Shown: positions 6,888 through 15,632, counted from the stretch's first letter. The stretch is 16,456 nucleotides of DNA from an uncultured Lachnospiraceae bacterium (GCA_947302185.1 CAMYVI010000026.1:1-16456); one strand, 5' to 3'. Translations and numbers: made by a program. Notes: generated by a model from the letters alone, not told the origin.

Positions 6888-7286
6888 TTATGCCCAGAAA
6901 CCGCCTATCGACATGATCAGCCATGCGATGATCATCACGACGCACAGAATGGCAAACATCTTGAAGAAATTGCTGAAGATTACTTTGCTCTCTTCCGCTG
7001 ATTTTTTGCGCATCTCGGCTCTCATCTTGCGATCCTCATTCATCTGATCGGCTGCAAAGCTGAGAACAGAATCCACTGATCCTTTCAAATCAACAGTCAC
7101 ATTGTCAACATGCTCGATATTGGCATGTTGGATATTGTAGTTATTGATGGCTTTTTCAACGATGAACGCAGTGTCGCAGTAAGGGCAGACCGCTGCTTCC
7201 TGGCTCGGGTCGACATCAAGTGCGGCGCCGCATTTGGTGCAGGTAGCAGGTACGAATTTCATTTTCTGTTCTGTATTGATTTCCAT
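6888..7286 (-). CDS. Small zinc-ribbon protein with C-terminal membrane anchor
   Basis: A 132-residue protein. An N-terminal zinc ribbon has Cys16, Cys19, Cys34 and Cys37 (CTKCG and CPYCD), followed by AFIVEKAINNYNI. A polar central region (about 50-80) and a charged helix (about 80-100, rich in Arg, Lys and Glu) lead into one hydrophobic segment near 108-128 (FKMFAILCVVMIIAWLIM). The layout suggests a zinc-bound cytosolic domain tethered to the inner face of the membrane. Similar ribbon-plus-NYN proteins are, from memory, common in Clostridia and uncharacterised. Start ATG 7286 has GGGAG 7 nt upstream; an internal ATG eight codons later is possible. The gene is convergent with EIIC and downstream of the symporter on the same strand, but 356 nt separate them, so it is probably its own unit. 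Function unknown. Confidence 0.8.
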   Translation of the reverse strand: MEINTEQKMKFVPATCTKCGAALDVDPSQEAAVCPYCDTAFIVEKAINNYNIQHANIEHVDNVTVDLKGSVDSVLSFAADQMNEDRKMRAEMRKKSAEESKVIFSNFFKMFAILCVVMIIAWLIMSIGGFWA

Positions 7287-7560
7287 GTTTTTTCTCCCTT
7301 TTTAATCGAAGTTCAGGTGAGCGCATTTTTCTATCTTGAAATTTTACTATGATTTTATCGCATCATGAGCTTATCGGAGGCTGCATTTTTCCGCAGATTT
7401 TAAGGTATTTCGAACCATTCCTCCCGCTCGGGCAAGAACGGTGCCGGAACGGTACATCCGGTACTATAATAATTTTTTCATTTACTATATACGTTGTCAT
7501 TAGCAGTAAAGTCGTATCTTTTACGATCAAGAGAGAATGTATTGAATTAAATACACAATC

Positions 7561-7582
7561 AAAAACTCGACATTCTGTGTCG
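7561..7582 (-). terminator. Possible rho-independent terminator of the symporter gene
   Basis: On the minus strand, CGACA-CAGAA-TGTCG forms a short 5-bp hairpin followed by AGTTTTTG. The stem is weak but correctly placed, 61 nt past the symporter stop codon. Confidence 0.4.
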
Positions 7583-7640
7583 GAGATTAATCATTTACAG
7601 AATGACGCAAATGAAATTCTGAACCGGAGATTAATCATTT
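7581..7640. repeat. Pair of 16-bp direct repeats
   Basis: CGGAGATTAATCATTT occurs at 7581-7596 and 7625-7640, a 44-bp period. Each contains the 8-bp palindrome GATTAATC. The second copy ends two bases before the symporter stop codon. Confidence 0.8.
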
Positions 7641-7642
7641 CG

Positions 7643-9013
7643 TTATCGGAAATATGTCACAAGACCGTAAATTACCAGGAAGCCGATTAAAAGAGGCAGT
7701 AGGTATTGGAAATAAAAACGAAGGCCCCGCGGCACCTTGACGCCTTCACCGATGTTGACCTCTTTGAAATAGTTCTCGAAGCCCCATCCGAACTTCCAGG
7801 TGCAGAACAGGGTCGTAATCAGTGATCCGATCGGCAGTACCAGATTACTGACGAAGAAATCTTCAAGGTCCATGACGCAATTGCCTTCTTTAAGAGGCTG
7901 GAATGAGCTCCATACATTGAAGCCAAGTGCACACGGAATCGACAGTATGATCAGGATGACTCCGTTTATTACCGCAGCTTTGGCACGGCTTGTGCCGAAC
8001 GTATCCATCGAGAAGCCCATAATGTTTTCGAATACTCCGATCATTGTTGACAGCGCAGCGAAGAACAGGAAGGCAAAAAACAGGGTCCCCCAGAAACGAC
8101 CCATCTTCATCGTGCTGAATACGCGGGGAAGGGTCAGGAAAATAAGGCTCGGGCCCGCATCGGGAGCAATTTTGTAGGCGAAGCAGGCCGGAAATATAAT
8201 GAGACCGGCGACGATCGCGACAAATGTGTCGAGCCCCGCGACCACGAGTGCCTCTCCGAGAAGAGAGTGCTTCTTATCAATGTAGCTTCCGAAGATTTCC
8301 ATTCCGCCCATGCCGAGACTAAGTGTGAAGAAGCTCTGGTTCAGCGCGGCGTAGAAGACATTGCCCAGACCGGCGGCCTTCATATTTTCCAGCGACGGCT
8401 TCAGATAAAAGCTGAGTCCTTCGGAAGCACCGGGCAGGGTAAGGCTGCGGATTCCGAGAACGATCATTATGGTGATCAGTGCGAGCATCATGATCTTCGT
8501 TATTTTTTCAACGCCGTTTTCAAGGCCGATCGCACAGATTACGATGGTCAGGACAAATACGAAGAGCATACAAAGTATGAGAGTTTTAGGCGAAGCCATC
8601 ATTTTTCCGAATATATCCGCAATCTCATCTGTATCTGCACCTGCAAAGCGCCCGGAAGCCATCAGGATAAAGTAGTGGAAGAGCCATCCGGAAATGACAG
8701 AGTAAAACATCAGGAGACAGTAGTTGCCGGCGACGGCGAAGTAGCCCATGAGGTGCCATTTGGTACCGCGCGGCTCCAGCATCTTGTATGCCGGCAGAAT
8801 GCTCTTCCGGCTGTGACGGCCTATTGCATATTCCATGGTCAGTACCGGGACTCCCAGAATGATCAGGAACAGCAGGTATACCAGAACAAAAAGACCTCCT
8901 CCGTTTTGACCCGTGATATACGGGAACCTCCAGACGTTACCGAGACCGATCGCGCAGCCGGCAGAGAGGAGGATGAAGCCGAGACGGGAGCCTAAGTTTT
9001 CTCTTTTTTGCAT
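7643..9013 (-). CDS. Sodium-dependent transporter, neurotransmitter:sodium symporter (SNF/NSS) family
   Basis: A 456-residue integral membrane protein of the LeuT/TnaT/MhsT group, which couples sodium entry to uptake of an amino acid or related solute. The N-terminal family signature is clear: SAGCAIGLGNVWRFPY at 17-32 (unwound helix 1, sodium and substrate site), QNGGG at 36-40, and GVPVLTMEYAIGR at 54-66. About 11 hydrophobic segments follow, as is common for bacterial members. ATG 9013 was chosen because GGGGA at 9021-9025 lies 7 nt upstream, a good promoter lies just beyond, and residues encoded further upstream (to 9184) are unlike the family. The gene is divergent from the GH1 gene across 328 nt. 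Substrate not assignable; amino acids are the usual cargo. Confidence 0.93.
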   Translation of the reverse strand: MQKRENLGSRLGFILLSAGCAIGLGNVWRFPYITGQNGGGLFVLVYLLFLIILGVPVLTMEYAIGRHSRKSILPAYKMLEPRGTKWHLMGYFAVAGNYCLLMFYSVISGWLFHYFILMASGRFAGADTDEIADIFGKMMASPKTLILCMLFVFVLTIVICAIGLENGVEKITKIMMLALITIMIVLGIRSLTLPGASEGLSFYLKPSLENMKAAGLGNVFYAALNQSFFTLSLGMGGMEIFGSYIDKKHSLLGEALVVAGLDTFVAIVAGLIIFPACFAYKIAPDAGPSLIFLTLPRVFSTMKMGRFWGTLFFAFLFFAALSTMIGVFENIMGFSMDTFGTSRAKAAVINGVILIILSIPCALGFNVWSSFQPLKEGNCVMDLEDFFVSNLVLPIGSLITTLFCTWKFGWGFENYFKEVNIGEGVKVPRGLRFYFQYLLPLLIGFLVIYGLVTYFR

Positions 9014-9047
9014 ATTGTTTTCCCCTTTAAACCACAAAAGTAAATTA

Positions 9048-9076
9048 AGTATAGTGCCTTGAAGTGGCGGATACAA
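9048..9076 (-). promoter_or_regulatory. Probable promoter of the symporter gene
   Basis: On the minus strand, TTGTAT (9076-9071) and TATACT (9053-9048) are separated by exactly 17 bp. Transcription would start near 9041, leaving a short 28-nt leader with the ribosome binding site. Confidence 0.65.
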
Positions 9077-9203
9077 GTACATAAATAAAAAATTTGTGTA
9101 TTTGAGCAAAGGAACAAATTTGCAAATAGTGCAGGATTTTCGACAAATTTTCCGGAAAAACTGAACGGAGAGAAATATCCTCATACCAAGGGACTTCGTT
9201 TAT

Positions 9204-9224
9204 ATGTTATAATTTTGATAACAT
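9204..9224 (+). promoter_or_regulatory. Extended -10 promoter within a 7-bp inverted repeat, candidate operator
   Basis: TGTTATAAT (9205-9213) is a perfect extended -10 element for the glucosidase gene. It lies inside ATGTTAT-N7-ATAACAT (9204-9210 and 9218-9224), a perfect inverted repeat that a repressor could use to block RNA polymerase. No good -35 is visible. Confidence 0.55.
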
Positions 9225-9230
9225 GTTTAA

Positions 9231-10778
<1,548 letters not shown>

Positions 10779-10830
10779 TTCGCCACGTAACCCGATGATG
10801 GATTAACGAAGGGGCTGCAGAAAAGGGAAT

Positions 10831-11030
10831 TTAATCTCTGACGAAGAATTCTCGTGACTTAAGTCGTGAGATGAATGCGCAAAATGAAACTTGTCTCTGA
10901 CATGGGATACAAACCCGCGTCAGAGATTAAAAGCCTCCGGCGGATCGCAGCCGCGCATTAAGGAAGGTGCTTCGCACCATGCGCGGCGCGGCAAGAACGC
11001 CGAGGCGTTCTTGATTCTCTGACGAAGAAT
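10831..11030. repeat. Structured non-coding block, possible miniature mobile element or ncRNA
   Basis: It contains a 12-bp inverted repeat, TTAATCTCTGAC (10831-10842) and GTCAGAGATTAA (10919-10930); an extra TCTCTGAC at 10894-10901 that can pair with the same right arm; a 15-bp direct repeat TCTCTGACGAAGAAT at both ends (10835-10849 and 11016-11030); and the near-palindrome CTCGTGACTT/AAGTCGTGAG (10851-10870). It also has a nested hairpin CCGCGCAT/ATGCGCGG (10951-10958 and 10979-10986) enclosing GGTGCTTCGCACC, and the perfect stem CAAGAACGCC/GGCGTTCTTG (10992-11001 and 11004-11013). No coding frame runs through it. Whether it is mobile, transcribed or both cannot be told from one copy. Confidence 0.75.
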
Positions 11031-11042
11031 ACCCGGTATCAT

Positions 11043-11092
11043 ATGCCGTCTGTGTTCGCGGTGAGCGGGGCAGGCGGCATTTTCACTTTATT
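11043..11092 (+). terminator. Hairpin before the HAD gene, possible terminator or attenuator
   Basis: ATGCCGTCTG (11043-11052) pairs with CAGGCGGCAT (11071-11080), 10 bp with one G-U pair, followed by TTTCACTTTATT. The T-run is interrupted, so termination would be moderate. It lies 17 nt before the HAD ribosome binding site. Confidence 0.45.
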
Positions 11093-11109
11093 CAAGAAAG
11101 GTTATGCAT

Positions 11110-11898
11110 ATGTCTGACATTAAAGCTGTCATATTTGACCTCGACGGTACGCTGTACAATTATAATGTGGCTGACGATGCTGCCTGCAAAGCTCTCGGGC
11201 AGTACACAAGGGAGCATTTCGGGATGGATCCCGGTACCATTAAGCGGGAAATCCGGGAATGCTGGGATATTCAGAACGACAGGATCGGTTTTCTGTGCGG
11301 CGCTACTCACAACAGACTGATTCGCTGTCAGGTGATCTGCGAGCGGAATGGCTGGCCGGTCTTTCCGCATGCACTGAATATGGCAAAGGTTTACTGGCAG
11401 GCTTTCCTTGAAGGAATGGTCGTATGCGACGGAATCAGAGAACTGCTGACTGCGCTGAAGAGGACCGGAGCAGACATTGCGCTGGGATCGAATATGACCT
11501 CATATGTTCAGTACCTGAAACTGATGCAGATAGATCTTGCCGATTGTTTCGACCGAATTACATTGAGTGAGGAGACCGGAATCGAGAAGCCCGAGCGTGC
11601 TTTCTATGAGGTGTGCGCTCGCAAGTCTTATCTGCGATACGATGCGGCGGGGCAGTATGAAGCTGCGGCTTCCACAGTGCCTGATATTTCCGGGTTCATG
11701 AGAAACTGCCTCTTTATCGGCGATACGCCGAAAATGGATTATTTCGGTCCGATAAACGCGGGAATGCAGGCATGCCTTTATCTGGCGGGGAATCCGGTTC
11801 CGGAGGGCGTAGATCCGGAATGCGTTATTGAGGATTATCGTGGTTGTGTGGAGGCTGAGGGGGTGCGGCTGGGACGGCATTTCCTTCCGTTTACGTAA
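11110..11898 (+). CDS. HAD-superfamily hydrolase
   Basis: A 262-residue soluble phosphatase-like enzyme of the haloacid dehalogenase superfamily. Motif I is DLDGT with nucleophile Asp10 and general acid Asp12; motif II is Ser127 in ALGSNMT; motif III is Lys160 in IEKPERAFYE; motif IV is GDTPKMD with Asp205 and Asp210. An alpha-helical cap lies between motifs I and II (about 20-110), as in the pyrimidine nucleotidase/beta-phosphoglucomutase-like group. A 20-25 residue stretch at about 173-195 lengthens the loop between motifs III and IV. ATG 11110 is preferred over ATG 11104, because AAAGG at 11097-11101 would be only 2 nt from the latter. Palindrome R4 follows the stop at once. The substrate is unknown; the adjacent sugar genes suggest, but do not prove, a sugar phosphate. 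Confidence 0.9.
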   Translation: MSDIKAVIFDLDGTLYNYNVADDAACKALGQYTREHFGMDPGTIKREIRECWDIQNDRIGFLCGATHNRLIRCQVICERNGWPVFPHALNMAKVYWQAFLEGMVVCDGIRELLTALKRTGADIALGSNMTSYVQYLKLMQIDLADCFDRITLSEETGIEKPERAFYEVCARKSYLRYDAAGQYEAAASTVPDISGFMRNCLFIGDTPKMDYFGPINAGMQACLYLAGNPVPEGVDPECVIEDYRGCVEAEGVRLGRHFLPFT

Positions 11899-11901
11899 AA
11901 A

Positions 11902-11932
11902 GGGACGGTTCTTGATCGTCAAGAACCGTCCC
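11902..11932. repeat. Dispersed palindrome copy R4
   Basis: GGGACGGTTCTTGA (11902-11915) and its exact reverse complement (11919-11932) flank TCG. It starts three bases after the HAD stop codon. No U-tract follows, so terminator function is uncertain. Confidence 0.9.
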
Positions 11933-11999
11933 CGATTGGGCTTATAGGGCTGATTATGCCCCCCAAACCGTGAAAACACTCGAACTTCCTCCTCATACA

Positions 12000-12008
12000 T
12001 GGTAAAAT
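12000..12008 (+). promoter_or_regulatory. Possible extended -10 promoter of the DUF2142-like gene
   Basis: TGGTAAAAT fits the extended -10 form TGnTAtAAT with one mismatch. Transcription would start near 12015, about 35 nt before the start codon. No clear -35 is seen. Confidence 0.45.
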
Positions 12009-12049
12009 AGAGGCGAACTTTGTCCTTAAGACCCAAAGAAGGAGACATT

Positions 12050-14197
12050 ATGGCAGAACGAATAAGAGGCAAAGCCGTGCTTTGCCTCATTTTAACGATA
12101 TTCTGGGTCGGTCTCATCCTGATCCACAACCCGCATGAAACGAACAAATATGCCACACGCTATTTCGGCATATCGCACGCCGGAGGAATCCCCGTTAACG
12201 GAGGCGAGACCGTCGAGCAGGCCTTCACCATCAGCGGCGGCGGTCTCATGCGTCTCAAATGTTTTGTCGGCGGCGTTGATGCCGGCGGCGAGCAGCTGCG
12301 TTTTCGCGTTAAGACCGGCGACGACAAGATAGTCGGGGAGAAGGTCCTCGCCGAAGACTCCTATGAAATCTGGAACATCGTCGACATTGAAATGAACACA
12401 GATCTCAGCGGCGTAAGCGAATACACGCTTGAAATCACGAACATCAGCCCGCCGAGCGGCCCCGGCTTCGTAGTATACGGCTACTTCCCGAATCAGAAAG
12501 GCCTCACGAGCAGTCAGCCTGTGGCAAAGCTGAACGGTGCCGATTCCGGCATGTCCGTCGTTATGCGCGCCGGCATCTGGGACGGGACGATCCAGAAAAT
12601 CTATTACGGCCAGTGGCTGATCATGATCCTGCTTTCGTATCTTGTCGTATTGCTTTTGAACGACAGCCCGTCGCGCAATTTCCTGGTCGTTTCGGTCGTA
12701 ATCGGTCTTCTCTTTGCAGTCTACAACCCGTTCTGGAATTACCTCGATGAGAATACCCATTACTTCCGGTCCTTTGCAATAAGCGAGGGTTACTGGCACG
12801 ACGGTATTGATGAAAATGGCAGCTACGGCGGCAATCTCCCGGCTAACTTCGATGATTCTCTGGTCGTCACGCTGAGTCCGATCAATTTTTATGCAAATGC
12901 CGATATCCTCAGCGCTCCCTATTCCTCAGAGAAAGAATGGTACACGACGCCTTATATGTCATCGGTATTGCCATTTGATCATATGATAGCTGCAATCGGC
13001 ATCAAAATCGGAACATTGCTCCGACTGCCGATCGTCTTCGTGGTCCTGCTCGCACGACTTACGGATCTCGTGTTCTACATCGCACTGTCCTACCTGGCGA
13101 TCCGCAGGATGAAATACTACAAAATTGTCTTTTTCACCATGGCGACGATTCCGCTCGCTACTTATCTGGCCGGCGCATGCAGCCAGGATGCGGTCCATAT
13201 CTCCGCAACGTTCCTGTTCCTTGCGATCCTGCTTTCCTATGTATTTGAGGATCCGGGCGCGCGTGTGAATGCGGTTATGACTGAGACCGGATATATTGAT
13301 GCAAATACAGCTGCAACTGCAGAAAATGCACACAGTGAATCTGCCGCGATAAGTTCTGCCCCGGGCGGAAAGGAACAAACGAATAGCCACGATCAGCTCT
13401 CCGCCGCACAGCTCGGCGGTTTTGCCAAGGTCGAACAGGTATCGAAAATCGGAATTCCGCAGATTGCCGGATTACTGGTACTCTTTGTATTCGTGGCTTC
13501 CATCAAGTATCTGATATACTCGCTGCTCTTTGTCCTTGTCTTCTTCATTCCGAAGGAGAGATTCGAGAAGCCCGGGATGAAGAAATGGTTCATTTTGTCG
13601 GGAGGTCTGCTCGGAATCCTGCTCATGATTTACCAGGTATATATGCTGAAAACGTATCCGTTTGTCGAAATGAGAAACGGCGATGTGGATGTAGCGGGCC
13701 AGATGGCATTTATTTTGGGAGACTTTTACGGTGCTTTCCGGATACTTGCTCATTATTTTACCGGACAGTTCCTGCTCCAGTTTTACGGAATCTATATGTT
13801 CGGAGAATTCAACGGAATCGCGTATCTTCTCAGCGGCGTGATTCTTCTGGCAGGCGTATTGGCGGCAGACAAATATCACTGGGAGAACCCTCGCCGCCGC
13901 GCTGCTTTCCATTGGGTCTCATTCATAACGGTGGTCGTGATGTGCGCACTCATAATATCCGCACTTTATGTCGGTTACACTCCGGTGGGAAGTACGGACG
14001 TCGACGGTGTGCAGACACGTTACCTGATTCCGTTCCTGCCGCTGCTCGGAATCGTTATCGCGGATCTTCCGGTCGAGAGTAAAATCAGGAAACCGGAGGA
14101 AAAGATTGCTTTCATAATGGTACTCGGTAATATGCTGTTCCTGTCATATTATACGTTGATGGACAGGCTGTTTTACTGGCCGTCTGTCTGGAACTGA
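12050..14197 (+). CDS. Large polytopic membrane protein, DUF2142-like (GT-C-like topology)
   Basis: A 715-residue protein. One helix (8-25) leads into a hydrophilic, beta-rich domain of about 150 residues (30-180), probably outside the membrane, then about ten or more helices from residue 188. The loop after the third helix carries NPFWNYLDENTHYFRSFAISEGYW (start near 226), an acidic/His motif placed like the catalytic first loop of GT-C glycosyltransferases and of DUF2142 proteins. SQDAVH (378-383) and QTRYLIPFLPLL near the C-terminus also resemble that family. A polar, Ala/Ser/Asn-rich insertion (about 401-465) interrupts the membrane core. ATG 12050 is chosen because AGAAGGAG ends 5 nt upstream; a longer TTG start is unlikely. 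A role in building cell-surface polysaccharide is an inference from fold; the family assignment itself is moderately sure. Confidence 0.75.
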   Translation: MAERIRGKAVLCLILTIFWVGLILIHNPHETNKYATRYFGISHAGGIPVNGGETVEQAFTISGGGLMRLKCFVGGVDAGGEQLRFRVKTGDDKIVGEKVLAEDSYEIWNIVDIEMNTDLSGVSEYTLEITNISPPSGPGFVVYGYFPNQKGLTSSQPVAKLNGADSGMSVVMRAGIWDGTIQKIYYGQWLIMILLSYLVVLLLNDSPSRNFLVVSVVIGLLFAVYNPFWNYLDENTHYFRSFAISEGYWHDGIDENGSYGGNLPANFDDSLVVTLSPINFYANADILSAPYSSEKEWYTTPYMSSVLPFDHMIAAIGIKIGTLLRLPIVFVVLLARLTDLVFYIALSYLAIRRMKYYKIVFFTMATIPLATYLAGACSQDAVHISATFLFLAILLSYVFEDPGARVNAVMTETGYIDANTAATAENAHSESAAISSAPGGKEQTNSHDQLSAAQLGGFAKVEQVSKIGIPQIAGLLVLFVFVASIKYLIYSLLFVLVFFIPKERFEKPGMKKWFILSGGLLGILLMIYQVYMLKTYPFVEMRNGDVDVAGQMAFILGDFYGAFRILAHYFTGQFLLQFYGIYMFGEFNGIAYLLSGVILLAGVLAADKYHWENPRRRAAFHWVSFITVVVMCALIISALYVGYTPVGSTDVDGVQTRYLIPFLPLLGIVIADLPVESKIRKPEEKIAFIMVLGNMLFLSYYTLMDRLFYWPSVWN

Positions 14198-14214
14198 ATA
14201 ATTTGCAATCGACT

Positions 14215-14334
14215 TTAGGCGACATTATCATATAAAAGTACAGTCCCTTCGATTTCGTGCTCTTTCAGAATGTCGAAGAGTTCATTGCACCAGCCGAGGC
14301 GTTTGTGATATTTGTAAATCTGTGTATTGGTACG
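14215..14334 (-). pseudogene. Possible remnant of a coding sequence, no start codon
   Basis: The minus strand has a 39-codon stretch without stops that reads like protein: it includes YKYHKRLGWCNELFDILKEH and then EIEGTVLLYDNVA before TAA. It is bounded upstream by an in-frame TAA (14337-14335) and has no ATG, GTG or TTG. The balanced, amphipathic composition differs from the AT-rich flanks. I do not recognise the family. It could be the decayed 3' end of a gene lost by deletion, or chance. Confidence 0.3.
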
Positions 14335-14365
14335 TTAAAACGTAAGAAAAATTGTGTTTTTAAGG

Positions 14366-14397
14366 ATTGGCGCGTAAATATTTACGCGTCAATTTTA
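14366..14397 (+). terminator. Palindrome, probable terminator of the DUF2142-like gene or WYL operator
   Basis: ATTGGCGCGTAAAT (14366-14379) and ATTTACGCGTCAAT (14380-14393) are reverse complements except for one G-T position, followed by a short TTTT. The inner GCGTAAAT/ATTTACGC is perfect. It may terminate upstream transcription; its symmetry and position before a regulator gene also allow an operator role. Confidence 0.45.
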
Positions 14398-14413
14398 TGT
14401 TGATTTTTTATAG

Positions 14414-14442
14414 TTGCAATACAATTCGCAGGATTATATACT
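14414..14442 (+). promoter_or_regulatory. Probable promoter of the WYL regulator gene
   Basis: TTGCAA (14414-14419) and TATACT (14437-14442) with a 17-bp spacer. Transcription would start near 14449, about 67 nt before the start codon. Confidence 0.6.
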
Positions 14443-14515
14443 AAATTATGTACAAATATATAAATTATTCATCAATAGTTCCTTGTTTTTCATAAAAATG
14501 TCAGGAGGAATTCAG

Positions 14516-15484
14516 ATGGCTGAGGCTAAACTGCGTGTTCTGTTACTTTTGAAGCATCTGATGGATTATTCCGATGCCGACTGTGCGATTTCAGTACCTG
14601 AAATCGTTGCGTTCCTCAAGGCTCGTGGATTCAATGCGTCACGAAAAACGCTTAAGGATGATATTGACTCTTTGATCCTTGCGGGATATGAGATCCTGGA
14701 AGGAAGGTCGGGAAGATTTAAGTCATATTATATCGAAGATCGGATATTTGAAGTACCGGAGCTCCGAATGCTGGCGGATGCCGTATCTTCATCCCGGTTT
14801 ATCAGCGCAGTTAAGAGTGATGAGCTTATCGACAAGCTCTCGAGGCTGACAAGCCGGGCTAAGAAGCTGCCGATCACGGCTAAAATGTATACTGCAGACC
14901 GGCTGAAAATATCGGGTGATAAGAGCATGCTGATAATTGATGTGGTGAGCAGAGCGATTGATGCGAAAAAGAAGATCAGTTTTCAGTACATAGATTATCT
15001 TCCTACTAAGGAGAAGGTGCTGGCGCATGACGGTGAAGTCTATATTGCAAGTCCGTATGCATTCATCTGGAACGATGACCGGTACTATATGCCGGCTTTC
15101 AGTGAAAAGCATCAGGATATCGTGGCGTTTCGAATAGACCGGATGACATTGCCTGTGATCTTGGATGAAGATGCCAGGATAAATGAGGGATTTAATCCGG
15201 CTGAATACAGTCGGAAGATGATTAAGATGTATTCCGGTCCGGAGCGGGATGTCACGATACGGTGTGAGAATCGCTATATGAAAAACGTTATTGACCGCTA
15301 CGGGGAGGACATAGAGACAGAGTTGGACGGAGATGAGCACTTTACGGCTTCGTTTGCCGTAGATACCAGTCGAACGTTTTACGGATGGGTGTTCCAATTC
15401 GCCGGAGGAGTGCAGATAGAGGGGCCTCCTGAGGTGAAAGAGGAATATATGGAGATGCTTAGCCTGGCTTCCGGGGAAAAGTGA
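14516..15484 (+). CDS. WYL-domain transcriptional regulator
   Basis: A 322-residue DNA-binding regulator. Residues 1-75 form a winged helix-turn-helix (VPEIVAFLKARGFNASRKTLKDDIDSL, about 27-53, with the wing near 58-75). A linker helix region follows to about 135. A WYL domain spans about 140-212, with ISFQYIDY at 154-161, YIASPYAFIWNDDRYYMPAF at 176-195, and FRIDRM at 205-210 in the usual order. The C-terminal extension (230-318), with FYGWVFQFAGGVQIEGP, matches the WCX part. WYL domains are thought to sense ligands, often nucleic acids or nucleotides. ATG 14516 has AGGAGG 7 nt upstream; the longer frame from 14414 runs through the promoter and is discarded. It could be self-regulating, or control the next gene, whose promoter carries a palindrome; both are inferences. 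Confidence 0.88.
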   Translation: MAEAKLRVLLLLKHLMDYSDADCAISVPEIVAFLKARGFNASRKTLKDDIDSLILAGYEILEGRSGRFKSYYIEDRIFEVPELRMLADAVSSSRFISAVKSDELIDKLSRLTSRAKKLPITAKMYTADRLKISGDKSMLIIDVVSRAIDAKKKISFQYIDYLPTKEKVLAHDGEVYIASPYAFIWNDDRYYMPAFSEKHQDIVAFRIDRMTLPVILDEDARINEGFNPAEYSRKMIKMYSGPERDVTIRCENRYMKNVIDRYGEDIETELDGDEHFTASFAVDTSRTFYGWVFQFAGGVQIEGPPEVKEEYMEMLSLASGEK

Positions 15485-15510
15485 GTGATTGTGGTGAGGC
15501 ATCGACGAGG

Positions 15511-15547
15511 GAACTGTCGCGAGAAATCGCGGCAGCTTCTTTTTTTT
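15511..15547 (+). terminator. Rho-independent terminator of the WYL gene
   Basis: CTGTCGCGA (15514-15522), loop GAAA, TCGCGGCAG (15527-15535), a 9-bp stem with one G-U pair, followed by CTTC and eight T. A textbook terminator 27 nt past the stop. Confidence 0.9.
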
Positions 15548-15569
15548 GCGGATTCAGGGCTGTTCTCAA

Positions 15570-15632
15570 CCGACAGGGACGGTTCTTCACCGTTGGGGAC
15601 GGTTCTTAACGGTCAAGAACCGTCCCTGTCGG
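15570..15632. repeat. Dispersed palindrome copy R5, composite left-left-right
   Basis: The outer arms CCGACAGGGACGGTTCTT (15570-15587) and its exact reverse complement (15615-15632) enclose a second left half-site (15591-15612, TTGGGGACGGTTCTTAACGG core). As in R3 there are two left halves and one right half, but here the right half pairs best with the distal left half. Confidence 0.92.

Larger units (their letters stand above)
7287..7642. other. Intergenic region downstream of the symporter gene
   Basis: No convincing gene. The symporter-proximal half holds two 16-bp direct repeats (7581-7596 and 7625-7640), a small inverted repeat CAGAAT/ATTCTG (7598-7603 and 7616-7621), and a possible terminator at 7561-7582. 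The rest is AT-rich and should contain the zinc-ribbon promoter, which I could not locate. A plus-strand open frame (7349-7690) has no recognisable product and overlaps the symporter end, so it is not called. Confidence 0.5.
10779..11109. other. Gene-free region between the glucosidase and HAD genes
   Basis: No credible open frame. Almost the whole stretch is taken up by a highly structured repeat block (10831-11030) and a further hairpin (11043-11080) just before the HAD ribosome binding site. Nothing recognisable was seen at 10779-10830. Confidence 0.7.
14198..14515. other. Intergenic region before the WYL regulator gene
   Basis: It contains a possible coding fossil on the minus strand (14215-14334), a palindrome that may be a terminator or operator (14366-14393), and the WYL promoter (14414-14442). 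AT content rises sharply after 14335. Confidence 0.55.

Noticed and set aside
7349..7690. Plus-strand open frame of 113 codons between the zinc-ribbon and symporter genes
   Set aside because: It has no family-like features or clear ribosome binding site, and its end overlaps the symporter coding region.
8267..8995. Plus-strand open frame of 242 codons
   Set aside because: Antisense shadow of the sodium symporter gene; highly charged, low-plausibility sequence without a family.
12092..12799. Minus-strand open frame of 235 codons
   Set aside because: Antisense to the DUF2142-like gene, which has a ribosome binding site and coherent membrane topology.
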